This document shows positions 1 through 7,671 of a stretch of 34,500 bases of DNA, in pieces. The DNA comes from Bacillota bacterium. Lineage in GTDB: Bacteria > Vulcanimicrobiota > SpSt-956 > JAKJGF01. The position numbers were made by a program, and so were the translations under genes. Within the stretch, counting starts at the first letter, position 1. Each line of letters begins with the position of its first letter. A model generated the notes under the pieces. That model searched no databases and was not told where the DNA came from. It worked only from the letters and a program-made list of their open reading frames with translations. The stretch covers positions 1 to 34,500 of the forward strand of contig JAKJGF010000019.1 of the NCBI GenBank assembly GCA_022704525.1, written 5' to 3'.

Positions 1-21
1 AGTTATGTATTTTGCAAATTC

Positions 22-91
22 AAAACTCCTGAATTCAGAATACAGAATTCAGGAGTTTTAAAAATTATTCTGACTCTTGAATCCTGAATTC
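22..91. repeat. Palindrome and 7-nt word repeat (TGAATTC family)
   Basis: Positions 22-36 and 45-59 are perfect inverted complements (15 bp) around an 8-nt loop. The sequence reads in 7-nt steps: TGAATTC, AGAATAC, AGAATTC. A second run at 71-91 is TGACTCT, TGAATCC, TGAATTC, with TGA at 71, 78 and 85, one in each forward frame. It resembles the heptamer-phased spacers at 3930, 9029, 16255 and 32993. There is no T-run typical of a terminator. Confidence 0.7.
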
Positions 92-386
92 CTTCCACCT
101 TCATAAAAATTTGCGTAACTTCTGTATAAATTAATTATAGTATATAATAAAAATAAAATCAATACAAATAAAAAATTTTCAGGAGATTTTAAATCAGGAC
201 TTACCCATTATGGAATAAAAAAACACAATAACTGCTGTGAACAAAGAGATTCTTTGAAAGTTTAGTTTTATAGAAAATAATTTTTATATAACGATAAAAT
301 TTTATCTGTATATAAAGAAAAAGAAGGGTGTCTTACCGATTTGTAGATATCCTGACATTACAATCTAACATTTCTGCTTTTCTGTC

Positions 387-406
387 ATTCCCGGGAAAGG
401 GGGAAT
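387..406. repeat. dRS3-like 20-bp inverted repeat (ATTCCC-N8-GGGAAT)
   Basis: ATTCCC at 387-392, eight bases, then GGGAAT at 401-406 match exactly the ATTCCC-N8-GGGAAT consensus described for neisserial dRS3 repeats. Flanks GTC (384-386) and CCAG (407-410) also fit the widespread GTCATTCC...GGAATCCAG dispersed repeat type. Only one copy lies in this window, so dispersal in this genome is inferred. Confidence 0.6.
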
Positions 407-498
407 CCAGCAGGCAGGAAAGGAGAAGGTAAAATATCTCACATTCCAGGGCCATAATTAAAGCAAAAATTATAAAATATTTTTTTTGAAACACTATT

Positions 499-2799
499 TT
501 ATTGCTTCTTCTCCAGACGTGATATATTATCCCGGGCTGCCAGGGAAAAAACTCCCCGGGGACAGAGTTCTATATAAGTTTCATAATTCTTTATAGCTTC
601 AGGAAAATTTTTCTCTGTCTCATAGGCTTCAGCCATATAATAATATAACTCAGAGCCGCCATTGGATTGAGGCAAAATCTTTTCCTCAGGGGATACTACC
701 GATAATGTTCCTGATGAACTATATAATTCTTTAAGGTATATCTTCTCATTCTTATCATTATTAGAGGGTAGACTCCTGTCTTGTTTAGAAGATTCTCCAG
801 GTGATATATAACTCATGCTAACTGACTCCATACCCGGTATAACAATGGTTAAATCTTTATATTTATCAGGATTCTGTGATATTATATCCAGAGCAGATTT
901 GAAATAGTTAATTGCCCCTTTCGTATTACTTGCCGCCAGAGAGGCCTGTCCCATATGCATAAGAAAATATGCATTATTATTAAAACTTTTGTCTTTCTTT
1001 AAAGCATTTTTATACTCTTCAAGGGCTTCATTGAATTTACCGAGTAAAAGATAAGCATCTCCCAGGATAACTCCGGAAGTGACACTATAATCATCAGATT
1101 TATTGATTTTTTCTATAATAGAAGATATCTCATTTTCTAACTTAGAATATAAGGGGTTAATTTTTTTAATTGACTCATATTGTCTTAAAGCCATCTCATA
1201 ATCTCCCAGCAATTGATAAACTCTTCCAATACCAAACTCAATATCCAGGAGGTAACTGATTTTATTTCGATCTTTCTGCCAGATATAATATTCTCTCTGA
1301 CTGGTATAATCATAGAAGTATAAAGTCTCTCTGCTTTTCAAGTAACAATTTAATGCTTTATTCAGAGATTCACTGTCATTTTCAATGTTTTTACCTTTAC
1401 AGTCGAGAAAACTATTACCCAGATCTAACCATGCTCTGTAGTCACCGGGAACGTCTTTCAGATAACTTTCAAGTTCTGAAATTATCTTCTCATAATCATC
1501 CTTTTTATCCCGTAAAATATAAGCTTTACAGAGCCAGTAATGGGCATCGAAAGCAAATTTAATTTTTTCAAACTCCTCTATAGATTTATCATAATCACTA
1601 TTGCATAAATAACACTGTCCCAGAGCAAAAGCCACTTCAGTGCCTGAATTTCCTAAAAATTGTGATCCTTTAAGAAAATTTATCGCTTTTCCATAATCTC
1701 CAGTTTTATAGAAGAGTTTAGCCTGATCCATAGCATAACCTGCTATAAAGGGCCTCAAAATAAATATCACCAGTATAAGGGCCGCCAGACTTATCAGGGC
1801 ACAGAGGATTTTTCCCTTTGCAGTTCTTTCTTTTTCTATTATTTCTCTGGAAGCAGTGGAGGATCTATATAGTGAACCAGAAGGTTGAATTTTAAAATTA
1901 TCTATTTTCTCTGCAGCAGTGTTATCAATAAGCTTTCCACATAATTCAATCGTATCAGGAAGTTCTCCATAAGAAGGAGCTATCTTCTCCAGGGCTTCTC
2001 TGAGATGGGAGACACTTTTAAAGCGCTTGTTTTTATTGAGATCCATGGCTTTAAGTATTATGTTATCCAGCTCAGGAGTTATGGCTTCATTCAAAGCAGA
2101 AGGTTTATTAAGAGTAAGTGTATCTGTAAGGCGATCTATTGCATCAACAGGGTGATAATGGGTAAATAAAAAATAAAAAGTAGCACCAAGGGAATAAACA
2201 TCACTTAAAGTATCGGTACCTGAAGAGGTATACTGTTCGGGCGGTGCATAATACTGACTTGCAGCTCTCGCAGCTGATTTGGTTTTATCGCGACTATCAA
2301 ATAACTTGGATATACCAAAATCTATCAGTTTAATTTCTCCTTTTCTTGAGAGCATTATATTTTTTGGCTTTAAGTCTCTGAAAATAACAGGAGCAGGTTT
2401 CTGTGAATGGAGATATTCCATCACATTACAGAGTTGAATAGACCAGTCCAGTATCTGAGATAAAGGTATGGAGGAATTTTCATCTATTATTTTCTGCAAA
2501 TCTTCCCCATCTATATATTCCATAACGAGATAATATTTATTACCTTCTTCAAAAAAATCTTCTACCCTGGGAAGGCGGGGATGAGAAAGATGTACAAGGA
2601 TTTCCGCTTCAAAGCGAAATTGTTCTTTTAATTTATTTACATCTCCTTCGGAGAAGTCTTCGTAGAGGGTTTCCTTTATAGCCAGAAGACCGCCTTTTAA
2701 TTTATCTTCTGCAAGATAAACATTTCCAAAGCCTCCGGCTGCCAGTTTTTTATGGATTTCATAACGACTTTTCAGAATTGTTCCTTCAGTTAATATCAT
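499..2799 (-). CDS. Membrane Ser/Thr protein kinase with extracytoplasmic TPR domain
   Basis: This is a Hanks-type protein kinase with all core motifs. Numbered from the ATG at 2799, it has a glycine loop (AAGGFG, about 20-25), Lys42 in AIK, FRDLKPKN with catalytic Asp142 and Asn147, DFG with Asp160, and a PPE in place of APE. The HRD histidine is Phe, as in other bacterial kinases reading [FY]RDLKP. A single membrane segment lies at about 331-353, and the rest (about 360-766) is TPR-like helical repeats predicted outside, a likely sensor or scaffold. The frame can open at a GTG at 2808, but the AGGGGG Shine-Dalgarno abuts that codon and sits 8 nt before the ATG at 2799, so the ATG is preferred. 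The gene follows ruvB on the same strand. Its substrates are unknown. Confidence 0.9.
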   Translation of the reverse strand: MILTEGTILKSRYEIHKKLAAGGFGNVYLAEDKLKGGLLAIKETLYEDFSEGDVNKLKEQFRFEAEILVHLSHPRLPRVEDFFEEGNKYYLVMEYIDGEDLQKIIDENSSIPLSQILDWSIQLCNVMEYLHSQKPAPVIFRDLKPKNIMLSRKGEIKLIDFGISKLFDSRDKTKSAARAASQYYAPPEQYTSSGTDTLSDVYSLGATFYFLFTHYHPVDAIDRLTDTLTLNKPSALNEAITPELDNIILKAMDLNKNKRFKSVSHLREALEKIAPSYGELPDTIELCGKLIDNTAAEKIDNFKIQPSGSLYRSSTASREIIEKERTAKGKILCALISLAALILVIFILRPFIAGYAMDQAKLFYKTGDYGKAINFLKGSQFLGNSGTEVAFALGQCYLCNSDYDKSIEEFEKIKFAFDAHYWLCKAYILRDKKDDYEKIISELESYLKDVPGDYRAWLDLGNSFLDCKGKNIENDSESLNKALNCYLKSRETLYFYDYTSQREYYIWQKDRNKISYLLDIEFGIGRVYQLLGDYEMALRQYESIKKINPLYSKLENEISSIIEKINKSDDYSVTSGVILGDAYLLLGKFNEALEEYKNALKKDKSFNNNAYFLMHMGQASLAASNTKGAINYFKSALDIISQNPDKYKDLTIVIPGMESVSMSYISPGESSKQDRSLPSNNDKNEKIYLKELYSSSGTLSVVSPEEKILPQSNGGSELYYYMAEAYETEKNFPEAIKNYETYIELCPRGVFSLAARDNISRLEKKQ

Positions 2800-2829
2800 T
2801 ATTAACACCCCCTGTTTACTTTGGCCTTA

Positions 2830-2851
2830 TAGTAGCAAAATAGTAGCAAAA
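2830..2851. repeat. 11-bp tandem duplication upstream of the kinase
   Basis: TAGTAGCAAAA is present twice in direct tandem in the short ruvB-kinase gap. On the minus strand it lies just upstream of the kinase ribosome binding site, and a TATAAG is read within it. That could be a weak -10, but no good -35 accompanies it. The duplication may simply be slippage. Confidence 0.6.
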
Positions 2852-2880
2852 TATTTTTTTTTATTCCCGAAAATTAAAAA

Positions 2881-3927
2881 TTATATTTCATTTTTTTCCG
2901 GAAAGCCAAAAAAATCTCCCTGTTCTCCGGTAATCTTCGGTGAACGGCCAAGGTGTTCATAGGCCGCAGGACTGGCCCTTCTACCGGAAGGTGTGCGAAG
3001 TAGAAAACCTGTTTTGAGTAAAAAAGGTTCCACTGTATCTTCAAGGGTATCTTTCTCTTCATTCAGAGTGGCAGCTATGGCCTCTATACCTACAGGACCG
3101 CCGTTATATACATCTATTATCACTTCAAGGAAGGCTCTATCCAGGGTATCAAGGCCTTTTTTATCAACTCCCTGAAGCTTCAGTGCCGTATCGGCAATTT
3201 CCTGCGTAATCTTACCACTTCCCATTACCTGAGAATAATCTCTTACACGATGAAGAAGACGGTTAGCTATCCTGGGGGTGCCACGGGATCTCAAAGCAAT
3301 TTCTCCTGCACCGGCATCATCTATTTCAATATTTAATATTCTGGAGGCACGAAAAACTATTTTTTCCAGTTCCTCCACAGAATAAAAATCCAGATGGTGC
3401 AATATACCAAATCTATCTCTCAGGGGAGCAGTAATAAGTCCCTTTCTTGTGGTGGCCCCCACAAGGGTAAATCTCTTTAAATCAAGTTTTATTGTTTTAG
3501 CATAGGGGCCTTTATCAATAACAAAATCGATCTGAAAATCTTCCATAGCAGGATAGAGGAATTCTTCCACTACTCTGTTGAGACGATGTATTTCATCAAT
3601 AAAGAAGATATCCCCGTAATTAAGATTGGTCAGTATTCCAACCAGATCATGAGCCTTCTCAAGAGCCGGGCCCGAAGAAGAAATAATCTTCACATCCATT
3701 TCATGGGCTATGATTTTCGCCAGAGTAGTTTTTCCGAGGCCCGGAGGGCCATAAAACAAAACATGATCAAGAGGTTCTTTCCTCATAAGGGCAGCTTTTA
3801 CAGATATTTTAATATTTTCTATCACCCTTTCCTGCCCTATATACTCATCTATACTGACAGGTCTTATGGTATCTACCTGGTTGTCATCGGGTAATAATTG
3901 ACGGGTGACTATTCTTTCTCGACTCAT
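2881..3927 (-). CDS. ruvB: Holliday junction branch migration ATPase RuvB
   Basis: This AAA+ motor drives branch migration of Holliday junctions with RuvA. The 348-residue length is normal. Visible motifs are Walker [10 protein letters not shown], Walker B with DEIH, sensor 1 GATTR, arginine finger region LRDRFG, and the C-terminal winged helix ending near the [13 protein letters not shown] segment. The start agrees with the family N-terminus ([11 protein letters not shown]...[12 protein letters not shown]). It is the last ruv gene of yebC-ruvC-ruvA-ruvB. The oddity is the 40-nt gap from ruvA, which is filled by a heptamer repeat. The bases before the ATG are pyrimidine-rich (CACCTCTCACCTCTT) with no Shine-Dalgarno. 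Confidence 0.98.
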   Translation of the reverse strand: MSRERIVTRQLLPDDNQVDTIRPVSIDEYIGQERVIENIKISVKAALMRKEPLDHVLFYGPPGLGKTTLAKIIAHEMDVKIISSSGPALEKAHDLVGILTNLNYGDIFFIDEIHRLNRVVEEFLYPAMEDFQIDFVIDKGPYAKTIKLDLKRFTLVGATTRKGLITAPLRDRFGILHHLDFYSVEELEKIVFRASRILNIEIDDAGAGEIALRSRGTPRIANRLLHRVRDYSQVMGSGKITQEIADTALKLQGVDKKGLDTLDRAFLEVIIDVYNGGPVGIEAIAATLNEEKDTLEDTVEPFLLKTGFLLRTPSGRRASPAAYEHLGRSPKITGEQGDFFGFPEKNEI

Positions 3928-3929
3928 AA

Positions 3930-3966
3930 GAGGTGAGAGGTGTTGCTCTTTTTCTCACTTCTCACT
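3930..3966. repeat. Heptamer repeat hairpin in the ruvA-ruvB gap
   Basis: GAGGTGA (3930-3936) and GAGGTGT (3937-3943) are followed by an 9-nt spacer and TCTCACT twice (3953-3959, 3960-3966). The halves are inverted and can pair with a few G-U or mismatched positions. The repeat fills nearly the whole spacer between the ruvA stop and the ruvB start. Confidence 0.7.
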
Positions 3967-3967
3967 T

Positions 3968-4594
3968 TTAACGACCTTCCTTCAATACCAGATTTATAAG
4001 TTCTTCCGAACTCTTAAGATCCGGATTAATGTGAAGAACCTTTTCTATCTTTTTTAAGGCCTCTGTTTTAGTATACTGAAGTTGAAGCAAAACTTCAAGA
4101 GTTTCATTTTTTATATCAGTTGGGATAAATACAGGTCTTCTATCTGATATAACTTCTTCTCCTTCTTCTAAAACAACAAATTTCGAAAGTTTGCCCTGCA
4201 GTTTTGCTATTATCTCTTTAACTTTTCGAGGACCAATACCGGGCATACTTTTCAGTAAAGACTCATCCCCTGTATCTATAGCCCGGGCAATCTGTGAAAA
4301 AGGATATATAAGGGATTTTACAGCTGTTTTAGGCCCTATGCTGGCAATGGATATAAAATGTTCAAAAAACTCTCTCTCCAGTTCTGTATTAAAACCTATA
4401 AGAACCGGAGTTCCACGGGAAGGGGTAATCTGAAGATAAAAATATAATACAAGGGTAACAGGTTCTTCCATTTTATTTTCCAGGGTTTTTAAGATAGCTG
4501 TAGGCAGAAGAATTTCAAAACCCAGACCATGAAGGTCCAGAATTACACTGTTTTCACTAAATTCCAGAATCTTTCCGGTAATTCTAGATAACAT
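3968..4594 (-). CDS. ruvA: Holliday junction DNA-binding protein RuvA
   Basis: RuvA is the tetrameric junction-binding partner of RuvB and RuvC. The 208-residue product begins with the OB-fold domain (MLSRITGKILEF, LDLHGLGFEI). It carries tandem helix-hairpin-helix motifs (SIGPKTAV and MPGIGPRKVKEII) in the middle and a C-terminal domain III after an acidic linker (VLEEGEE), the part that contacts RuvB. Its start overlaps the end of ruvC by 11 nt, indicating translational coupling within the yebC-ruvCAB operon. Confidence 0.97.
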   Translation of the reverse strand: MLSRITGKILEFSENSVILDLHGLGFEILLPTAILKTLENKMEEPVTLVLYFYLQITPSRGTPVLIGFNTELEREFFEHFISIASIGPKTAVKSLIYPFSQIARAIDTGDESLLKSMPGIGPRKVKEIIAKLQGKLSKFVVLEEGEEVISDRRPVFIPTDIKNETLEVLLQLQYTKTEALKKIEKVLHINPDLKSSEELINLVLKEGR

Positions 4595-5066
4595 ATTTTT
4601 TCCTCATATTTAAATGTGTAAGGGCTATAGCCAGAGCATCACTTACATCATAGGGTTTTGGAAGGCCAGAAAGGCCAAGCTCTCGGGCCATCATATACTG
4701 AACCTGTTCTTTACTTGCTCTCCCCCGGCCTGTTATGGATTTTTTAATTTCCGTAGCACCATAGCTTACCACCGGGATCTTTCGAAGAGAGGCAGCAAGG
4801 TAGATAACTCCTCTGGCATGACCCATCATAATAGCTGTTCTTGGGTGTTTATAATGAGAATAAAGCTTCTCTACTGCTACTACTTCCGGATGAAATTCAT
4901 CAAGAACACTTGAAATACCATTAAAAATCTGCTCTAATCGAAGTGAAAGTTCTTTGCCGGAATCTGTTTTGACAACTCCACCTTCAAGTAAAATAACTTT
5001 CTCACCCTTCACTTCCAGTATACCATAACCGGTAGTAATAAGGCCCGGGTCAACACCCATTACCAT
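4584..5066 (-). CDS. ruvC: Crossover junction endodeoxyribonuclease RuvC
   Basis: RuvC is the Holliday junction resolvase, with an RNase H-like fold, acting on RuvA-bound junctions. At 160 residues it has normal length. The acidic catalytic residues are in place: Asp6 in GVDPG, Glu66 in AVEKLY, and Asp140/Asp143 in DVSDALAIALTH. The start codon overlaps the yebC stop by one base (TAATG). A second ATG two codons downstream would also fit (residue 3). This gene is coupled to yebC upstream and ruvA downstream. Confidence 0.97.
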   Translation of the reverse strand: MVMGVDPGLITTGYGILEVKGEKVILLEGGVVKTDSGKELSLRLEQIFNGISSVLDEFHPEVVAVEKLYSHYKHPRTAIMMGHARGVIYLAASLRKIPVVSYGATEIKKSITGRGRASKEQVQYMMARELGLSGLPKPYDVSDALAIALTHLNMRKKYVI

Positions 5067-5815
5067 TAACCGAGTTTCTCCATCAATTCATCTGATATGT
5101 CAAAATTTGAATAAACTTCCTGAACATCATCGTATTCTTCAAGAAGATCCATTAATTTCAAAACCTTTCGCGCCTCATTTTCATCAAGGGAAATAGTTGT
5201 CTTTGGAATCATAGAGATTTTACTCTCCTCTGATACCATACCATTTTTTTCAAGATTTTCTTTTAGTGATTGCAAATCCTGTGGAGCACATATAACCTCT
5301 ATATTTTCAGTATCACTGGTTACATCATCTGCACCGGCATCAGTAGCTATCATAAAAATAGCATCTTCCTTTACCTTCTTTGAACTAAAGGTAAGAACAC
5401 CTTTTTTATCAAACATCCAGAGAACACATCCACTTTCTCCAAGACTTCCACCATTTCTGGAAAGAATATTTCTCACATCTGCTACAGTGCGATTTCTATT
5501 TTCAGTAAAAGCACTTATTAATATAGCTACACCACCGGGGCCATAGCCTTCATACATTATTTCTTCATAACTGCTTCCATCTCTTAACTCACCTGTACCT
5601 TTCTGAATTGCCCTCTTAATATTATCTAAAGGCATATTCACACTTCTGGCTTTATCTACAGCAACACGAAGACGAAAATTTGCAGCAGGATCCCCTCCCC
5701 CTTCTCTGGCAGCAATTATTATTTCTCTTGTAACCTTTGTAAATATTTTTCCTTTCTGGGCATCAACTTTAGACTTACGAAGTCTGATATTATGCCATTT
5801 GGAATGTCCTGACAT
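5066..5815 (-). CDS. yebC: YebC/PmpR-family DNA-binding regulatory or translation-associated protein
   Basis: This 249-residue protein is a full-length YebC/TACO1 family member. It has the diagnostic N-terminus MSGHSKWHNI, the AQKGKIFTK segment and the MPLDNIKRAI motif. Family members have been described as transcriptional regulators and, more recently, as factors that help ribosomes pass difficult motifs. The sequence cannot decide which role applies here. A strong Shine-Dalgarno (AAGGAGG) precedes the ATG at 5815. It heads yebC-ruvC-ruvA-ruvB, a common bacterial order. The upstream rpsI terminator separates it from the ribosomal protein operon. Confidence 0.96.
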   Translation of the reverse strand: MSGHSKWHNIRLRKSKVDAQKGKIFTKVTREIIIAAREGGGDPAANFRLRVAVDKARSVNMPLDNIKRAIQKGTGELRDGSSYEEIMYEGYGPGGVAILISAFTENRNRTVADVRNILSRNGGSLGESGCVLWMFDKKGVLTFSSKKVKEDAIFMIATDAGADDVTSDTENIEVICAPQDLQSLKENLEKNGMVSEESKISMIPKTTISLDENEARKVLKLMDLLEEYDDVQEVYSNFDISDELMEKLG

Positions 5816-5857
5816 AAATAAGCCTCCTTCTCAAAAATCCCCTTTACTAAATAAACT

Positions 5858-5884
5858 AAAAACAGGAGGGTTCTCACCCTCCTG
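5858..5884 (-). terminator. Rho-independent terminator of rplM-rpsI
   Basis: CAGGAGGGT (5863-5871) pairs perfectly with ACCCTCCTG (5876-5884) around the loop TCTC. On the minus strand the stem is followed directly by TTTTTAG. It lies 16 nt beyond the rpsI stop. Confidence 0.9.
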
Positions 5885-5900
5885 CTAGCTTTTTAAAAAA

Positions 5901-6299
5901 TTACCTCTTACTGAACTGGAATCTCTTTCTGGCTCTTTTTCTTCCATATTTCTTACGCTCTTTTTCACGGGCATCTCTTGTTAGAAATCCGCCTTTTTTC
6001 AATATACCCCTTGTGGAATTATCATAAATAAGAAGGGCCCTGGCAATTCCATGTCTAACAGCTCCGGCCTGACCGGATTTTCCTCCGCCTCTTACAGTAG
6101 CTATAACATCAAATTGCCCCATACTTTTAACTGCTTCCATAGGCTGAAGCAAAACTTTTTCCAGAACACTTCTATTTAAGTAATCTGCCATAGGCATATC
6201 ATTTATAGTAACTTTTCCTTCGCCGGGATGAATCCATACCCTTGCGACAGAACATTTTCTTCTTCCAGTTCCATAACTCCAGGTAGATAAATTATTCAC
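5901..6299 (-). CDS. rpsI: 30S ribosomal protein S9 (uS9)
   Basis: The product has the S9 core ([34 protein letters not shown]) and the basic C-terminal tail ending FQFSKR that reaches the ribosomal P site. The frame can be read from a GTG at 6338, but that adds 13 non-conserved residues and overlaps rplM. The GTG at 6297-6299 has GGGGAGGA placed about 8 nt upstream and gives 132 residues, close to the family's usual length. It is co-transcribed with rplM and ends at the terminator at 5858-5884. Confidence 0.95.
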   Translation of the reverse strand: MNNLSTWSYGTGRRKCSVARVWIHPGEGKVTINDMPMADYLNRSVLEKVLLQPMEAVKSMGQFDVIATVRGGGKSGQAGAVRHGIARALLIYDNSTRGILKKGGFLTRDAREKERKKYGRKRARKRFQFSKR

Positions 6300-6334
6300 C
6301 TTGCATTTCCTCCCCTGCAAAAAATTAATTAACT

Positions 6335-6763
6335 TCACAGTTCCAAATTTTCCGGGCTTTGAGCTACATGTGGATGAGAAGATCCCTTATATATTTTCAA
6401 CTTGTTCATTCGAATCTTTCTCAATTTGTTCTTGGGCAACATACCCATAATGGCGTGTTCTATAATACGCTCCGGATACTTTGCCAGCAACTTATTATAA
6501 CTAATTTCTTTTAGTCCTCCCGGATATCCTGAATGATGATAATATACCTTATCTCCGGTTTTATTTCCTGTAACCCTAACTTTTTCAGCGTTAACTACTA
6601 TTACTCTGTCTCCCACATCTAGATTAGGTGAATAAACAGGTTTATGCTTTCCTGTTAATATACGAACAATACCGGTACATAAACGTCCGAGTGTTTTATC
6701 ACTTGCATCAACAATCCACCATTTTTTCTCTTCATCTTTAATTTTAATAAAACGAGTCCTCAT
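6335..6763 (-). CDS. rplM: 50S ribosomal protein L13 (uL13)
   Basis: This is full-length L13 (142 residues), an early-assembling 23S rRNA binder. Recognisable segments are [53 protein letters not shown] and the C-terminal MLPKNKL...[11 protein letters not shown]. The Shine-Dalgarno AGGAGGG sits about 6 nt before the ATG. A promoter is visible at 6814-6842. It forms the usual rplM-rpsI pair. Confidence 0.98.
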   Translation of the reverse strand: MRTRFIKIKDEEKKWWIVDASDKTLGRLCTGIVRILTGKHKPVYSPNLDVGDRVIVVNAEKVRVTGNKTGDKVYYHHSGYPGGLKEISYNKLLAKYPERIIEHAIMGMLPKNKLRKIRMNKLKIYKGSSHPHVAQSPENLEL

Positions 6764-6813
6764 AATATCCCTCCTTCCTGAAACAAGGGAAAATCAGAAA
6801 ATTTTAGTATCTA

Positions 6814-6842
6814 ATTTTAGTATAAAAACTAACCGCTGTCAA
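6814..6842 (-). promoter_or_regulatory. Sigma70-type promoter of rplM-rpsI
   Basis: On the minus strand a perfect -35 TTGACA (6842-6837), a 17-nt spacer and TAAAAT (6819-6814) lie about 50 nt before the rplM ATG. TATACT also lies inside the spacer but is too close to the -35. The start of transcription is inferred near 6807. Confidence 0.75.
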
Positions 6843-6918
6843 GGAAAAGTTAGAAAAGATTTTTACTAATTATTATTGCCAGGATATTACTGAAAAAAGT
6901 ATAAAATATAATTATCTT

Positions 6919-7142
6919 GGTACCGCAGCAGGTAAAAAAGTATCCAAAAAACATATGCACCTGTCCCTGTCCGGGCTCTGGAGCAAAAGATATGCCCTCA
7001 AAGGAGAAAGTTATAACTTAAATAAATACAAAACTGTATATTCTGTAATAACAGATTTCATTGTAACAGGATCATAGATTTTACGTAAGAGCCCGGACAG
7101 AGACAGACCTGTGAGATGGATACCAACTTGCCTGTTGCGGCA
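6919..7142. repeat. Long inverted-repeat element of about 225 bp, MITE-like or structured RNA
   Basis: Arms at about 6921-6978 and 7089-7142 are imperfect inverted copies. The inner ends, CTGTCCGGGCTC (6967-6978) and GAGCCCGGACAG (7089-7100), are perfectly complementary. Further out, GTATCCA pairs with TGGATAC and CCGCAGCAGG nearly pairs with CCTGTTGCGG. The central 110 bp has no coding frame. It lies outside the rplM transcript, between that promoter and the 84-residue gene. It resembles a non-autonomous mobile element with terminal inverted repeats, but no target duplication is clear. Confidence 0.6.
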
Positions 7143-7157
7143 CTTAGAAATCAAAAG

Positions 7158-7412
7158 CTATAAATTATTTCTTCTTTCATCAAGTATTTTCCCTGTCTTT
7201 GTATCAAATATATAATACCCATAACTGCCATTTGGATTAAAACTCTGAGAATTACCCTCTATAGACCAGGTATACATTTGATAACGACCAATATCATTTC
7301 CTGCTTCACTGGCATGAACATAAGGGAAAGGTATAAAGGATTTCACAAGATTTAAAAAAAATAGTAAAGCAATAATAATAAGTAATACCCTGCTAAATTT
7401 ATCTGATCTCAT
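7158..7412 (-). CDS. Small membrane-anchored or secreted protein, unknown function
   Basis: This 84-residue protein begins with a basic stretch and one hydrophobic segment (about residues 8-26), then a short polar domain. The hydrophobic segment suggests export or membrane anchoring with the C-terminus outside. The segments GRYQMYTW and YIFDTKTGKILDE look like a two-strand module seen in small bacterial proteins of unknown role, without a family name I can defend. A good Shine-Dalgarno (AAAGAGGTGA) precedes the ATG, which supports real translation. It is divergent from the DUF2791-like ATPase gene and followed by the 6919-7142 inverted repeat. Confidence 0.75.
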   Translation of the reverse strand: MRSDKFSRVLLIIIALLFFLNLVKSFIPFPYVHASEAGNDIGRYQMYTWSIEGNSQSFNPNGSYGYYIFDTKTGKILDERRNNL

Positions 7413-7516
7413 TTATTTCACCTCTTTAGATTATTAATGTTTACCTTAATATTTTAACATATATAAGCATCAAATTTAAGTGTAATCTATTTCATTAACA
7501 AAAAATCTCAACTCAC

Positions 7517-7546
7517 TTGCTTTATCTCAACTATAAAAATTAAAAT
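7517..7546 (+). promoter_or_regulatory. Weak candidate promoter for the BrxD-like ATPase gene
   Basis: TTGCTT (7517-7522), an 18-nt spacer and TAAAAT (7541-7546) lie about 125 nt before the TTG start. The 259-bp divergent gap is so AT-rich that chance matches are likely. No other clear promoter is seen there. Confidence 0.25.
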
Positions 7547-7671
7547 AAAAACATAATATATTTAAGAAGGATTCTATTTTCTCTTAAAGAAAGTATTCAG
7601 GTAAAATAAAATAGTTTTTCCCTTATTATATATTTATCCGGACAAATAATTAAACCGGAGGTGGCTAATAT

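Larger units (their letters stand above)
1..498. other. Non-coding stretch downstream of the kinase gene
   Basis: No credible coding frame is seen here. The stretch is very AT-rich and holds the two repeats listed separately (22-91 and 387-406), a 6-bp hairpin at 242-256 (CAAAGA, 3-nt loop, TCTTTG) and a perfect 14-bp palindrome at 293-306 (GATAAAATTTTATC). None of these hairpins is followed by a convincing T-run on the minus strand, so I cannot point to the kinase terminator. What lies left of base 1 is unknown. Confidence 0.7.

Noticed and set aside
6300..6338. Extended rpsI start at the GTG at 6338
   Set aside because: It adds 13 non-conserved residues. The internal GTG at 6299 has a well-placed GGGGAGGA and gives normal S9 length.
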